NCBI RefSeq assembly: GCF_014084125.1
Contig: NZ_CP048405.1
Coordinates: 3,348,001-3,412,000 of the forward strand
DNA length: 64,000 nt
Direction of reading: 5' to 3'
DNA from: Streptacidiphilus sp. PB12-B1b
GTDB taxonomy: Bacteria; Actinomycetota; Actinomycetes; Streptomycetales; Streptomycetaceae
Shown: positions 18,022-26,102 of the stretch, one piece after another
Layout of the letters: every line of letters starts with the position of its first letter
Numbering within the stretch: the first letter of the stretch is position 1
Notes under the pieces: generated by a model
What the model was told of the DNA's origin: nothing
Database searches by the model: none
What the model saw: only the letters and a program-made list of their open reading frames with translations
Made by a program: the position numbers and the translations under genes

Positions 18022-19727
18022 TGCCGGCCGAAGTACTGCACGGTCCGCTCGCCTTGAGGCTGTCGCTTCCCGGAATGGGGGAGGAGGTGCTCCCGGTCGG
18101 CGACCTGCCCAACCCTCGTCTGGCTGCCGACCTCGCCGAGGGCCTGGCTGCCTCGGTTCACCCCCACGGTCCGCTCGCCAAGCGCACCACGGTGATGGGT
18201 TTCCTGTTCACGATGCGGCGGATGGTGCGCGAGCTGGCAAGGGACGGCTTCCACGGGGGAGCCGGCGATCTGACCCGGGCAACGCTCAACGTGTTCTGGC
18301 TGCGGTCGAACTACCTGGTCGAGTACCGCACCCGCACGATCCTGCGCGCCATGGACGAGCGTCACCGCCTGCTGGACGAGCCGGTGCGGCAGATGGTGTT
18401 CGGCATCAACTACAAGCGACCGAAGATCAACGGGCCGCTGTCCGCCTACGAGCCGCAGGAGTGGAACCGGATCATCGACCTCTGCAAGAGCGAGGTCCGC
18501 CGGCTCGGGGCAAGGCACCAGGCCATGATCGGGCTCGCAGCGAGCGGCCAGGATCCGGCCGTCGGGGGTTGGAGCGAGGCGAACGCGGCCTGGCTTCTGC
18601 AGCGCATCGGGCCGGTCCGCGCCGCGACGGTCGCCGAGCACATGGGGATGACCGCCGCCGAGTTCAAGATCCGGCACCGGGGCATCCACCGGGTCCGCAC
18701 GGCGCTCTTCCCTCCGCACGCGGACGCCATTCCCTACGTGCTGCTGCTGGGGGCATGGACCGGCATCGTCCCCGACGGGCTGGCCGGGCTGCGGCTCTCC
18801 GGCATCCGCTGGGCTGGCAAGCAGGCGACGCTGCTGTCCTACACCAAGGGCCGCACCTCGGGCGAGAGCCTGGTGCTGCCCGCACGGGCCTCGCGGCTGC
18901 TGGAGCGCTGGCAGGCGCACTCTGCCCTTCTGCGCAGTCACGTCTCCCCCGACCTGGAAGACCACTTCTGGCTGGTGACCATGTCAGGCTTGCACGAGCC
19001 GGGATGCGCGACCTTCGCGAACTACGCGACGCGCAAGTGGGCCCTGGACCACAACCTCCAGACCGAGGCCGGTGACCCGATCTGGATCGACCGCCGGCGG
19101 CTGAGGACGACGTTCATCGCCGAGCGTGGCCAGCGGCAGTGGTCGCTGCGGGCCACCATCGACCCCAACCACTCACCGCAGGTCGAGGGCGACCACTACC
19201 TCGCGGCCTCGACGCCGGCTCAGAAGGCCGTGGTGGAGGAGATCGCGCGAGACGCCCAGGGCGATCTGCTGCGGCGCGCCATCACGCCCATGGTCGTCGA
19301 TGACGCGGTCACCGCGAGCCGGCTGCCGCAGGAAGTTCGGCGGCTGGGCCTGGAGCAGGGCGTGCTGGCTGAGCTTCTGTCGGGCGAGCGGGATGTGTTC
19401 AGCGGCGCCTGCACCGACCAGCTGGCCGGGCTGCACGGCCCGAAAGGCAAGCCGTGTCCGGCCCGGCCCTGGGTCTGCCTGCTCTGCCCGCTGGCGCTGT
19501 TCGCGCCGCGACACCTGCCGAATCTGCTTCGCCTCAAGGCATACTTCGCCCGCCAGTTCCGCGAGATGCCGCACGAGCAGTTCGCCGCCACCCTTGCCCC
19601 CTACGCGCGTCGGCTGTCTGCCGAGATCCTGCCGCGCTTCGCGGCCCCTGCCGTCGCGGCGGCCCAGGGCGAGGTTCTGGACCAGGACGCGGAGTTGCCG
19701 CTGCGAGCGGAGGAGATGACGTCGTGA
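18021..19727 (+). CDS. Recombinase-like protein B1 with Cys4 tail
   Basis: A 568-residue protein of cassette 1, starting at an ATG overlapping the A1 stop (TGATG). It follows the fold outline of phage integrases but the active site is degenerate. The first Arg motif reads WTGIVPDGLAGLRL (no Arg at the expected place), the box-II region is WIDRRRLRTTF (Asp/Arg instead of His-x-x-Arg), and HYLAAST follows. The C-terminal region has four cysteines, C464-x14-C479-x6-C486-x2-C489, likely binding zinc. It is probably an accessory or partner subunit of the recombinase complex. Role inferred from the operon. Confidence 0.8.
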   Translation: MPAEVLHGPLALRLSLPGMGEEVLPVGDLPNPRLAADLAEGLAASVHPHGPLAKRTTVMGFLFTMRRMVRELARDGFHGGAGDLTRATLNVFWLRSNYLVEYRTRTILRAMDERHRLLDEPVRQMVFGINYKRPKINGPLSAYEPQEWNRIIDLCKSEVRRLGARHQAMIGLAASGQDPAVGGWSEANAAWLLQRIGPVRAATVAEHMGMTAAEFKIRHRGIHRVRTALFPPHADAIPYVLLLGAWTGIVPDGLAGLRLSGIRWAGKQATLLSYTKGRTSGESLVLPARASRLLERWQAHSALLRSHVSPDLEDHFWLVTMSGLHEPGCATFANYATRKWALDHNLQTEAGDPIWIDRRRLRTTFIAERGQRQWSLRATIDPNHSPQVEGDHYLAASTPAQKAVVEEIARDAQGDLLRRAITPMVVDDAVTASRLPQEVRRLGLEQGVLAELLSGERDVFSGACTDQLAGLHGPKGKPCPARPWVCLLCPLALFAPRHLPNLLRLKAYFARQFREMPHEQFAATLAPYARRLSAEILPRFAAPAVAAAQGEVLDQDAELPLRAEEMTS

Positions 19728-21931
19728 CGATCGAGCCCACTGCTGCCAGCTCGCCCGGAAGGGGCGTGTTCGCCGGGAGCGACGTCGCGGCGACCGCGGG
19801 TCTGACGTGGTTGCCGGGTCACCGCCGGCCGCGCTTCGAGGACGAGGTGTGGTGCTTCGACGGCTGGGCCGACGCGCCGGTCCAGATGACGCCGACGGAG
19901 AAGAACTGGCGCTTCGACCGGATCACGCACCCCAGCTGGCGGGTGGTCGCCAAGGAACTCGCTCTGGCCTGGATCGCCAGCCAGGACGAGCGCGTCCTCG
20001 CGTTGCCGAACGCCCGCCGCATTCCGCGCCACCCCCGCACGGTCCAGGCCCGGATCTACCACCTCACCTTCTGGCTGAACTGGCTGCACGAGCGCCGCAT
20101 CAGCACGCTCGCCGCCGTCACCCAGGACCACTGCGAGGGATTCGTGCGCCAGCATGGCGTCGTCCGGGACCGGAAGACCGGCGCCGTCCTGCGCGACAAG
20201 GCTCCTCAGTCACTGCTGTCGATCGTCTCCGTCATGCAGGAGATCGCCGACTACCGTGAGCTGCTGTCCGCCGACTGCTACCGGTCAGGGTTCCGGCCCT
20301 GGGGCAGCAGCACGGCCGGACAGGTCACCGGTGCCCCGATCGGGCGCCTGGCCCCGATCAAGACCGCGCCCTTGGACGACAGGGTGCTGTCCCCGCTGCT
20401 GACCGCGTGTCTGCACCTGGTCGACGTCCTTGGCCCACACGAGGTGGACCTGCGGGCAGCACTGCGAGAGGACCGCCTCTCCCGGGACCAGGCGGGGATG
20501 CCACGTAATCTCACCGACGCTGGCGTGCTCGCCGAGGTGGTGGACGGATACCTCCGAGACGGACGTCCGCTTCCGAGGCTCGATCCGACCTGGTCGATGA
20601 AGCGCTGCCGAAGGGGCTGGGACGCACGCGACCCGCTGCTGGAGGTCAGCTTCACGCAGCTCGTGGTGCCCACCGGGCACCTTCGGCTCGACGATGCGCT
20701 GCTGTCCCGGACACGGCCCCTTCTGGAGGAAGCCGTCGCGGCGGTGGGAACCGAGTACGCCTGGTGCAGGAACGCCGTCGCAGTGCCCCGCGCGGACACC
20801 GGGGAGATGGTTCCGTGGTCGCTGCCGCTGCCCCACATGCACGCGGACTCCCTTGTCGGTGTCACCCGTCACGCCTGCCTGATCGCGACGTCGGCCCTGA
20901 CCGGAATGCGTTCCAGTGAGCTGATGGAAGTGGTCGCCGGCTGCCGCCGCGCCGACCGTGACGACGCCACAGGTATGGAACGCCATCGCCTGGTGGGCAA
21001 GGTCGTCAAAGGACGCCGCTGGGGCGGGGAGCCGGACGAGTGGGTCGTCATCGAGGAAGTCGCCCGCATCATCGGCATCGCCGAACAACTCACTGACGCC
21101 CAGCCCGGACAGCTGCTGTTCGGCAAGTTCCCCAGTTTCGAGAGCTGCGGGCCGATGACCTGGCTGAGGAACTGGGTCCGTTCCCCAGCTGGCCAGCGCC
21201 TGGGCTTGGAGCCGATCCCGGCAGACCCGGTGCATCCGCGCCGTCTGCGGCGCACGCTTTCCGTCGAGATGGCTGCCAGGCCTGGTGGCCTGTTCGCCAC
21301 CAAGGTCCACTTCAAGCACCTGGTGGTGGCCACCAGCGAGGGATACGCCGGTCGCCCCGGGGGAGCGCAGGCCGTCTTTCACCGTGAGTGGAAGCAGGCG
21401 GAGGCGAAGGAGAAACTGCAGCGGACCGTCGAGTCGTTTCGCCAGTACCAGCAGGGCCAACTGCCAGCAGGGCCAGGGGCAGAAGCGCTGCTGGCGGAGT
21501 TCCGCAGCGTCGAGACCGAGCTGGAGAAGCACGAGCCGGGGGCGGCCAAGGTGGTCACCGACCGGCAGGTCGAGCTGCTGCTGCAGCGCAGAGCGGACAC
21601 GCTTCACCTGTCCCTCGCGAACTACTGCTGGTTCGAGGATCCGGCCAAGGCGCTGTGTCTCAAGCTCGCGGGCGCCAAATCCGCAGTGGCTCCGTTGACT
21701 GGGCTGTGCGACAGCGCACGTTGCACGCAAGCAACCCACCACCTGGTCCACCGTCCCGTCTGGCAGACCGCGGCAGCGAACGGCACCGCGCTGCTTGCCA
21801 GCCCCCGCCTCCCGGCCGGGGAGAAGACTCGGCTGCTGGCCGAGCAGGAGCGCGTGATGCGCGTCCTGGAAGAGATCGACAACGCGGCAGGGAAGGCCGA
21901 ACACCATGGCACTGAGCCAGGATCAGCGTGA
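19724..21931 (+). CDS. Large tyrosine-recombinase-like protein C1
   Basis: 735 residues from GTG at 19724, which overlaps the B1 stop (GTGA). Residues about 380-640 form a recombinase catalytic region: Arg396 in LTGMRSSELMEV, His504 and Arg507 in VHPRRLRRTLS, then KHLVVATSEGYAG with a candidate His and Tyr. The C-terminus carries a Cys motif, C-x9-C-x16-C-x4-C (NYCWFEDP to SARC), similar to the tail of C2. The N-terminal 350 residues are probably DNA-binding. A long charged helix (residues about 560-600) precedes the tail. Likely works with A and B in DNA cutting and joining. Confidence 0.8.
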   Translation: MTIEPTAASSPGRGVFAGSDVAATAGLTWLPGHRRPRFEDEVWCFDGWADAPVQMTPTEKNWRFDRITHPSWRVVAKELALAWIASQDERVLALPNARRIPRHPRTVQARIYHLTFWLNWLHERRISTLAAVTQDHCEGFVRQHGVVRDRKTGAVLRDKAPQSLLSIVSVMQEIADYRELLSADCYRSGFRPWGSSTAGQVTGAPIGRLAPIKTAPLDDRVLSPLLTACLHLVDVLGPHEVDLRAALREDRLSRDQAGMPRNLTDAGVLAEVVDGYLRDGRPLPRLDPTWSMKRCRRGWDARDPLLEVSFTQLVVPTGHLRLDDALLSRTRPLLEEAVAAVGTEYAWCRNAVAVPRADTGEMVPWSLPLPHMHADSLVGVTRHACLIATSALTGMRSSELMEVVAGCRRADRDDATGMERHRLVGKVVKGRRWGGEPDEWVVIEEVARIIGIAEQLTDAQPGQLLFGKFPSFESCGPMTWLRNWVRSPAGQRLGLEPIPADPVHPRRLRRTLSVEMAARPGGLFATKVHFKHLVVATSEGYAGRPGGAQAVFHREWKQAEAKEKLQRTVESFRQYQQGQLPAGPGAEALLAEFRSVETELEKHEPGAAKVVTDRQVELLLQRRADTLHLSLANYCWFEDPAKALCLKLAGAKSAVAPLTGLCDSARCTQATHHLVHRPVWQTAAANGTALLASPRLPAGEKTRLLAEQERVMRVLEEIDNAAGKAEHHGTEPGSA

Positions 21932-22394
21932 GCAGGCAGAACGACGCCTGCGGGCAGCGATCGACCGGCTACTGGCCGGGCAGATCCCTGTCGGCGGAGC
22001 CTGCGACGTCAAGACCCTCGCCCGGGAGGCGGGGATCTCCCGCGCAGCGCTCTACCGGACCTGGGGCCACCTCAAGGACGAGTTCGAACAGCGGCGCGCT
22101 GCTGCCTGGGCAGCCGGACAGCAGCCGGACCCGCGTGAGGCCCGCATGGCCCGGCTGCGGGACCTCAACGAGCGGCTCACCAGCAAACTCGCCCGCACAC
22201 ATGCCGAGTTCACCGGTCTCAAGGCTAAGCACAGCCTGGTCCTGTCCGAGCTGGCGGCCAAGGATGACGAGCTCCAGCGGCTGCGACGTCAGCTGGCCGA
22301 GGCCGATCACCTCGTCCCCGGCCAGCGACGGGCAGATGACCAGGGTGTTGTCCACCTTCACCACCGCTCACAACAGAGTGATCAAGAGCGCTGA
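21906..22394 (+). CDS. Small HTH/coiled-coil protein D1 (DUF6262-like)
   Basis: 162 residues. An N-terminal helix (QREQAERRLRAAIDRLLAG) leads into a helix-turn-helix (VKTLAREAGISRAALYRTW, about residues 36-56). A long coiled coil follows (LRDLNERLTSKLARTHAEF, LSELAAKDDELQRLRRQLAE). This matches the small third or fourth protein of Tn554/RIT-like cassettes (TnpC-like, DUF6262). It probably binds element ends or regulates the recombinases. It overlaps the C1 end by 26 bases. The last about 25 residues (GQRRADDQGVV...) do not resemble the D2 end and may be altered by the junction with the neighbouring pseudogene. Confidence 0.75.
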   Translation: MALSQDQREQAERRLRAAIDRLLAGQIPVGGACDVKTLAREAGISRAALYRTWGHLKDEFEQRRAAAWAAGQQPDPREARMARLRDLNERLTSKLARTHAEFTGLKAKHSLVLSELAAKDDELQRLRRQLAEADHLVPGQRRADDQGVVHLHHRSQQSDQER

Positions 22395-22655
22395 GATCCA
22401 CAAGCAGAAGACGTGTTGAGCCTGGTCGACGCAGTATCGGCCCTGCGGGTTCTTGGCGAACTCGCTGCTGCCGGTCAACACCATCCACGCGCGCACCGGC
22501 CACCGGCGGTCCCAGAATCCGTGGGTGACCGCCGAGAACGCGATCCCTGCGGCAGCGCCGGTCCAGCTCACCGGAAGGCCAAGAAGAGCTACGGTTATGC
22601 CAAGGAACCGTCCATGTCTCAGCTCTACCCCACTGGCCTCGCGCACCATCGACAT
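22368..22655 (-). pseudogene. C-terminal remnant of a DUF3307-like membrane protein
   Basis: Minus-strand sequence with TVALLGLPVSWTGAAAG, IAFSAVTHGFWDRRWPVR and a final VDQAQHVFCLWISALLITLL-type helix. It looks like the C-terminal half of the DUF3307-like proteins whose other copies lie at 16120-16520 and 52583-52814. The N-terminal half with the conserved DHWxQTD motif is absent. It lies exactly between the two recombinase cassettes and overlaps the end of D1. Confidence 0.5.
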
Positions 22656-22698
22656 GATCGGTTAGGTTCACGGCTCCCCAGCTGTATCAAGGAGCCCG

Positions 22699-24156
22699 GT
22701 GGACTACTTCTTTACGTCCCGAGACAAGGTGCGGAGCTACCCCGATGTGGTGGCCCCTCTCGACATGGACGCCGTCGACTACGTCACGCGCGCCCGTGCG
22801 GTGAAGGAGGGAACTCCATTCTTCCTCGACGCGGACATGCGCCCCCTGGAACCGCACAGCTCGTTCTTCCAGGAGATGGCCAAGACCAACAAGGCCAAGT
22901 CGCTGCGGGACTACGCCTATGACTTCCTCGGCCTGGACGACTTCCTCACCTCCCTGGATCCGCCCGCCGACCTCCTGAGCGCCACCGAGGACGACCTCAC
23001 GGCCTACCGCGACCACTGCACGAAGTACCGCGACGAACCGATGAGGCCAGCCTCCTGGAGGCGCCACCGAACGACGATCACCAACTTCTACAACTGGGCC
23101 GTGGAGACCGGGCTGCTGGAGCGGCGGCCATACCTGCGCAAGGCCAACGGCCGCGACGTGCTGCAGGGCGATGCCGTTCCTGAGCTTGCCGTTCGCTGCC
23201 TGACCTACGACCAGTGGTGGTTGCTCGATCGGGTGGGCCTGCGCGGGCTGCTACCGGATGGAAGTGTCGATCCGGCGTTCCGGTCACGCCAGTCGCTGCG
23301 CAACAGCTCGGGTTGCAACCTTTCGATCACCACGGGTCTGCGGCTGCGTGAGTTCCGGGCTCTGTTCGACGTGGAGGTCGGGGCACCGCGGCGTGACGCG
23401 TCGACTGCTGAGGTGCAGCTCCAGGCCATCGCGAAGTTCGGCCTGCCTCGGAAGGTGGACGTTCAGCACCCGACGCTGCGCGAGATCGACTGGTATCGGA
23501 AGACGGAGCGTGTTGCCGCCGTGCGCGGGGCGGCTGGGAACCTGTGGCGCCGACGCGAGCAGCTTTTCATCGTGACGGACATCGATACCCGGCAGATGAA
23601 GGTCAGCGGCATTCTGCACGGCCAGCGCAGGTCGTTCGCGATCTCTGCCATGGACGAGCCGACGCGCCGGATCACGGTCTTCGAGGGCGACCATGGCCTC
23701 GAAGCGATGGCCCTGTACATCGGCCGCACCGGACTGATGCTGAGCGGTCAGCGGTGGGAGCAGGTCTTCACCGATGCCCAGTTGCGTGCCGAACGCCTGG
23801 CGGTCGAGTTCGGGGTCAAGGTGGAGCTGCCCCGGGTCACGCGGATCCACGACCTTCGCCACACCTTCGCGGTCTACATGCTGGAGATGATGACGGAGAT
23901 CCTGCGCGAGCAGGACGCCGCGGAGTTCGCCCGCAACGGCCGGGTGCCGACCTACGCCGCTGACCACCAGTCCCGCAACGCGTTCCTCACCCTGATGCAG
24001 CTGCTTGGACATCGTCGGCCAGAGTCTACGATGAGGTACCTGACGTACAAGAAGAGGACGAACCTGCTGGTCGCTCAGGCCATCGCGGCCTGGAACGAGC
24101 AGGACCGGACGTTCGCGGACCTCGCCATGCAGCGCTCGTCCGAGTGGAGCGGCTGA
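22699..24156 (+). CDS. Tyrosine recombinase A2 (site-specific integrase)
   Basis: 485 residues. The N-terminal core-binding region contains SWRRHRTTITNFYNWAVETG. The catalytic domain has the full pentad pattern: Arg215 (TTGLRLREF), His384 and Arg387 (HDLRHTF), His438 (LLGHRRPES) and nucleophile Tyr447 nine residues later (MRYLTY). The start is GTG at 22699, with AAGGAG 5 bases upstream. This is the only cassette-2 protein with a fully canonical active site and is the likely main strand-transfer enzyme. Stop TGA overlaps the B2 start. Confidence 0.88.
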   Translation: MDYFFTSRDKVRSYPDVVAPLDMDAVDYVTRARAVKEGTPFFLDADMRPLEPHSSFFQEMAKTNKAKSLRDYAYDFLGLDDFLTSLDPPADLLSATEDDLTAYRDHCTKYRDEPMRPASWRRHRTTITNFYNWAVETGLLERRPYLRKANGRDVLQGDAVPELAVRCLTYDQWWLLDRVGLRGLLPDGSVDPAFRSRQSLRNSSGCNLSITTGLRLREFRALFDVEVGAPRRDASTAEVQLQAIAKFGLPRKVDVQHPTLREIDWYRKTERVAAVRGAAGNLWRRREQLFIVTDIDTRQMKVSGILHGQRRSFAISAMDEPTRRITVFEGDHGLEAMALYIGRTGLMLSGQRWEQVFTDAQLRAERLAVEFGVKVELPRVTRIHDLRHTFAVYMLEMMTEILREQDAAEFARNGRVPTYAADHQSRNAFLTLMQLLGHRRPESTMRYLTYKKRTNLLVAQAIAAWNEQDRTFADLAMQRSSEWSG

Positions 24157-26102
24157 TGCCGCGCCGAGGAGAACGCCGCACCACCACCAGCCGGCCACCG
24201 CGCCCCGCGCCAGCACCGGCGGGGTCCGTCGGGATCCGCGAGGTCATCTACGCCCGCAGCGCCGAGGAGTGCCGCGCAGCCATCGACCCGTCCGCGTTCG
24301 CCAGTCCGCTGCTGGCCGCCCAATTGGCCGACACCTGGGTGGATTACCACCGCAAGAACAACCTGAAGACGGTCCACGGCTACGACAGGGCCATCCGCTC
24401 CTTCGTCCCTTTCGCCGTCAAGATCATGCGCCAGTGGGGCATCGACCCGGCGCAGGCCCGGCTGGAGGACGAACGGATCGACTTCCCGGAGATCATCTAT
24501 CGCTGGGAGCAGGACCTTCTCACGAAGTACCCGGAGAATTCCCGGCGTCCCTGGGGCCTGGACCGGTGCTTGATAGCCCTGCTCAGCCACTGGGCGCAGC
24601 GCGCACCACGAGTCCCTGAGCGGCTGCGGCGGCGAGCCGAAGCCCCGGCCGGGCTGAGCCGCGTCACCTGCGAGGTGCTGGACGAGTTCACCAATGCCGA
24701 GCGACTGCAACTGAAGGGAGCGGCCCAAGCCGCCCTGAGGGGCTTGGAGAAGCGGCTGGCCCACGGCCGCGAGCTCCTCGCGACGGGAGACGACCCGCGC
24801 GAGTACGGCTGGCAGGAGCTGCCCAACCTGGTCTGGGCCGCGCGCCACGGCCTGCTGAGCATCGCCGGGCTCCAGGCCCAGTTTCCCTCGCACGTCCGCT
24901 ACTGGCCGGAGCACCTTCGCGACTTCCTGGCCGACTTCGGCGCGGGCTACCGCGGCGTGGGCGGCCTGCTCCGCGCACTGCACTGGGCGCTGTATCCCCG
25001 AGAAGCCGATCTGCACGCGTTCCGGATCCTGCTGCTCTTGGCGATGACCGACTGCACCTCGGACGAGATCCACGCTCTGCGGGTGCCCGACCTGGAGTTC
25101 AACGCGGAAGGCGTGCGCGTCGTCCAGGCCAAGTACCGCGCCGACCGGGTCCGCGCGGACTTCCATCCGGCCGGCCAGGAGAAGGGCTTCAGCCCGGTAG
25201 TCGGTGAGCTGAACTACCACGGCCGCGGCGAATGGGATGTGCCCGGTCTGCTGCGCCGCCTCGTCGAAGCCGGCGCGATGACCCGAGAGGCGTATGCCAC
25301 GCAGGAGTGGCTGTTCACAGCGGTCGAGATGCGGCACGGGGTTCGCATGGAGCCTGCGCGGGCCACTTTCATCGACCCCGGCCGCCGGTTGACGCACTGG
25401 ATCGCTGCCCGCACCGGGCCGGGACGTCCGTTCCCGGACGGGGTGACTCAGCCGCATGACATCCGCCGGATCCGCAAGACCTCGAAGACGACCCGGGTGG
25501 TCGCTCTGGGAGGCACGCTCACCGACCTGGCTGGCGATGACCACACGGTCCAGGTCTTCCAGCGCCACTACGCCCACGGCACCACCGCCCACGTGCTGGC
25601 CGCAGCGGCGATGAACCGCGCGCAGTCCAAGGTGTTCGACAAGATCAGCGGGCGGCCCACTCTCGTGCTGCCCACCGAACAGGCCAGACTCGGCGAGCCC
25701 GAGGTCGCCTCGGCTCTCGGCGTGAGCGCCGAGCAGGGTATCGAACTGCGCGACGGCGTTCTCGACATGGGTGTGAGTAACTGCAAGGACCCGCTCGACT
25801 CTCCCCACAGCACCCCTGGCAAGCTCTGCCACGTCGCGCCGGCGATGTGCATGATCTGCCCCAACGCCGTGCTGTTCGTCTCCCAGCTCCCGCAGCAACT
25901 GCTGCTGGTCGACCACATCGAGCACATGCGCAACGTCCTCGCCCCGACCACCTGGACCGCGGTCTGGGGCAAGCAGTCCGCCGCCCTCGCGTCGGTCTTC
26001 GCAGAGTTGGCCGAGCACATCCCCGCCGAGCGGGCCGCCATCGCCGAACAGGGCGTCAACCTCAGTCTGCCGCTGGGCATGCGAACGGAGTACGACCGAT
26101 GA
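24156..26102 (+). CDS. Recombinase-like protein B2 with Cys4 tail
   Basis: 648 residues from the ATG at 24156 that overlaps the A2 stop. The N-terminal part has WVDYHRKNNLKTVHGYDRAI, a SAM-like DNA-binding pattern. The catalytic region is partly degenerate: LAMTDCTSDEIHALRV lacks the first Arg, while His434 and Arg437 (PHDIRRIRKT) and QRHYAHG remain. The tail contains C543-x14-C558-x6-C565-x2-C568, identical in spacing to B1, so a zinc-binding module is likely. Probably a structural or accessory recombinase subunit. Confidence 0.82.
   Translation: MPRRGERRTTTSRPPRPAPAPAGSVGIREVIYARSAEECRAAIDPSAFASPLLAAQLADTWVDYHRKNNLKTVHGYDRAIRSFVPFAVKIMRQWGIDPAQARLEDERIDFPEIIYRWEQDLLTKYPENSRRPWGLDRCLIALLSHWAQRAPRVPERLRRRAEAPAGLSRVTCEVLDEFTNAERLQLKGAAQAALRGLEKRLAHGRELLATGDDPREYGWQELPNLVWAARHGLLSIAGLQAQFPSHVRYWPEHLRDFLADFGAGYRGVGGLLRALHWALYPREADLHAFRILLLLAMTDCTSDEIHALRVPDLEFNAEGVRVVQAKYRADRVRADFHPAGQEKGFSPVVGELNYHGRGEWDVPGLLRRLVEAGAMTREAYATQEWLFTAVEMRHGVRMEPARATFIDPGRRLTHWIAARTGPGRPFPDGVTQPHDIRRIRKTSKTTRVVALGGTLTDLAGDDHTVQVFQRHYAHGTTAHVLAAAAMNRAQSKVFDKISGRPTLVLPTEQARLGEPEVASALGVSAEQGIELRDGVLDMGVSNCKDPLDSPHSTPGKLCHVAPAMCMICPNAVLFVSQLPQQLLLVDHIEHMRNVLAPTTWTAVWGKQSAALASVFAELAEHIPAERAAIAEQGVNLSLPLGMRTEYDR

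Larger units (their letters stand above)
16598..22394 (+). mobile_element. Recombinase cassette 1 (A1-B1-C1-D1)
   Basis: Four co-directional genes encode a tyrosine recombinase (A1, frameshifted), two large divergent recombinase-like proteins (B1, C1) and a small HTH/coiled-coil protein (D1). The A1/B1, B1/C1 and C1/D1 junctions overlap (TGATG, GTGA, 26 bases), so translation is coupled. The layout resembles Tn554-type tnpA-tnpB-tnpC and 'recombinase in trio' elements. Direct repeats CGTTAGC (16535-16541 and 16551-16557) lie just upstream and may belong to the element end. Exact ends were not determined. Confidence 0.75.
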
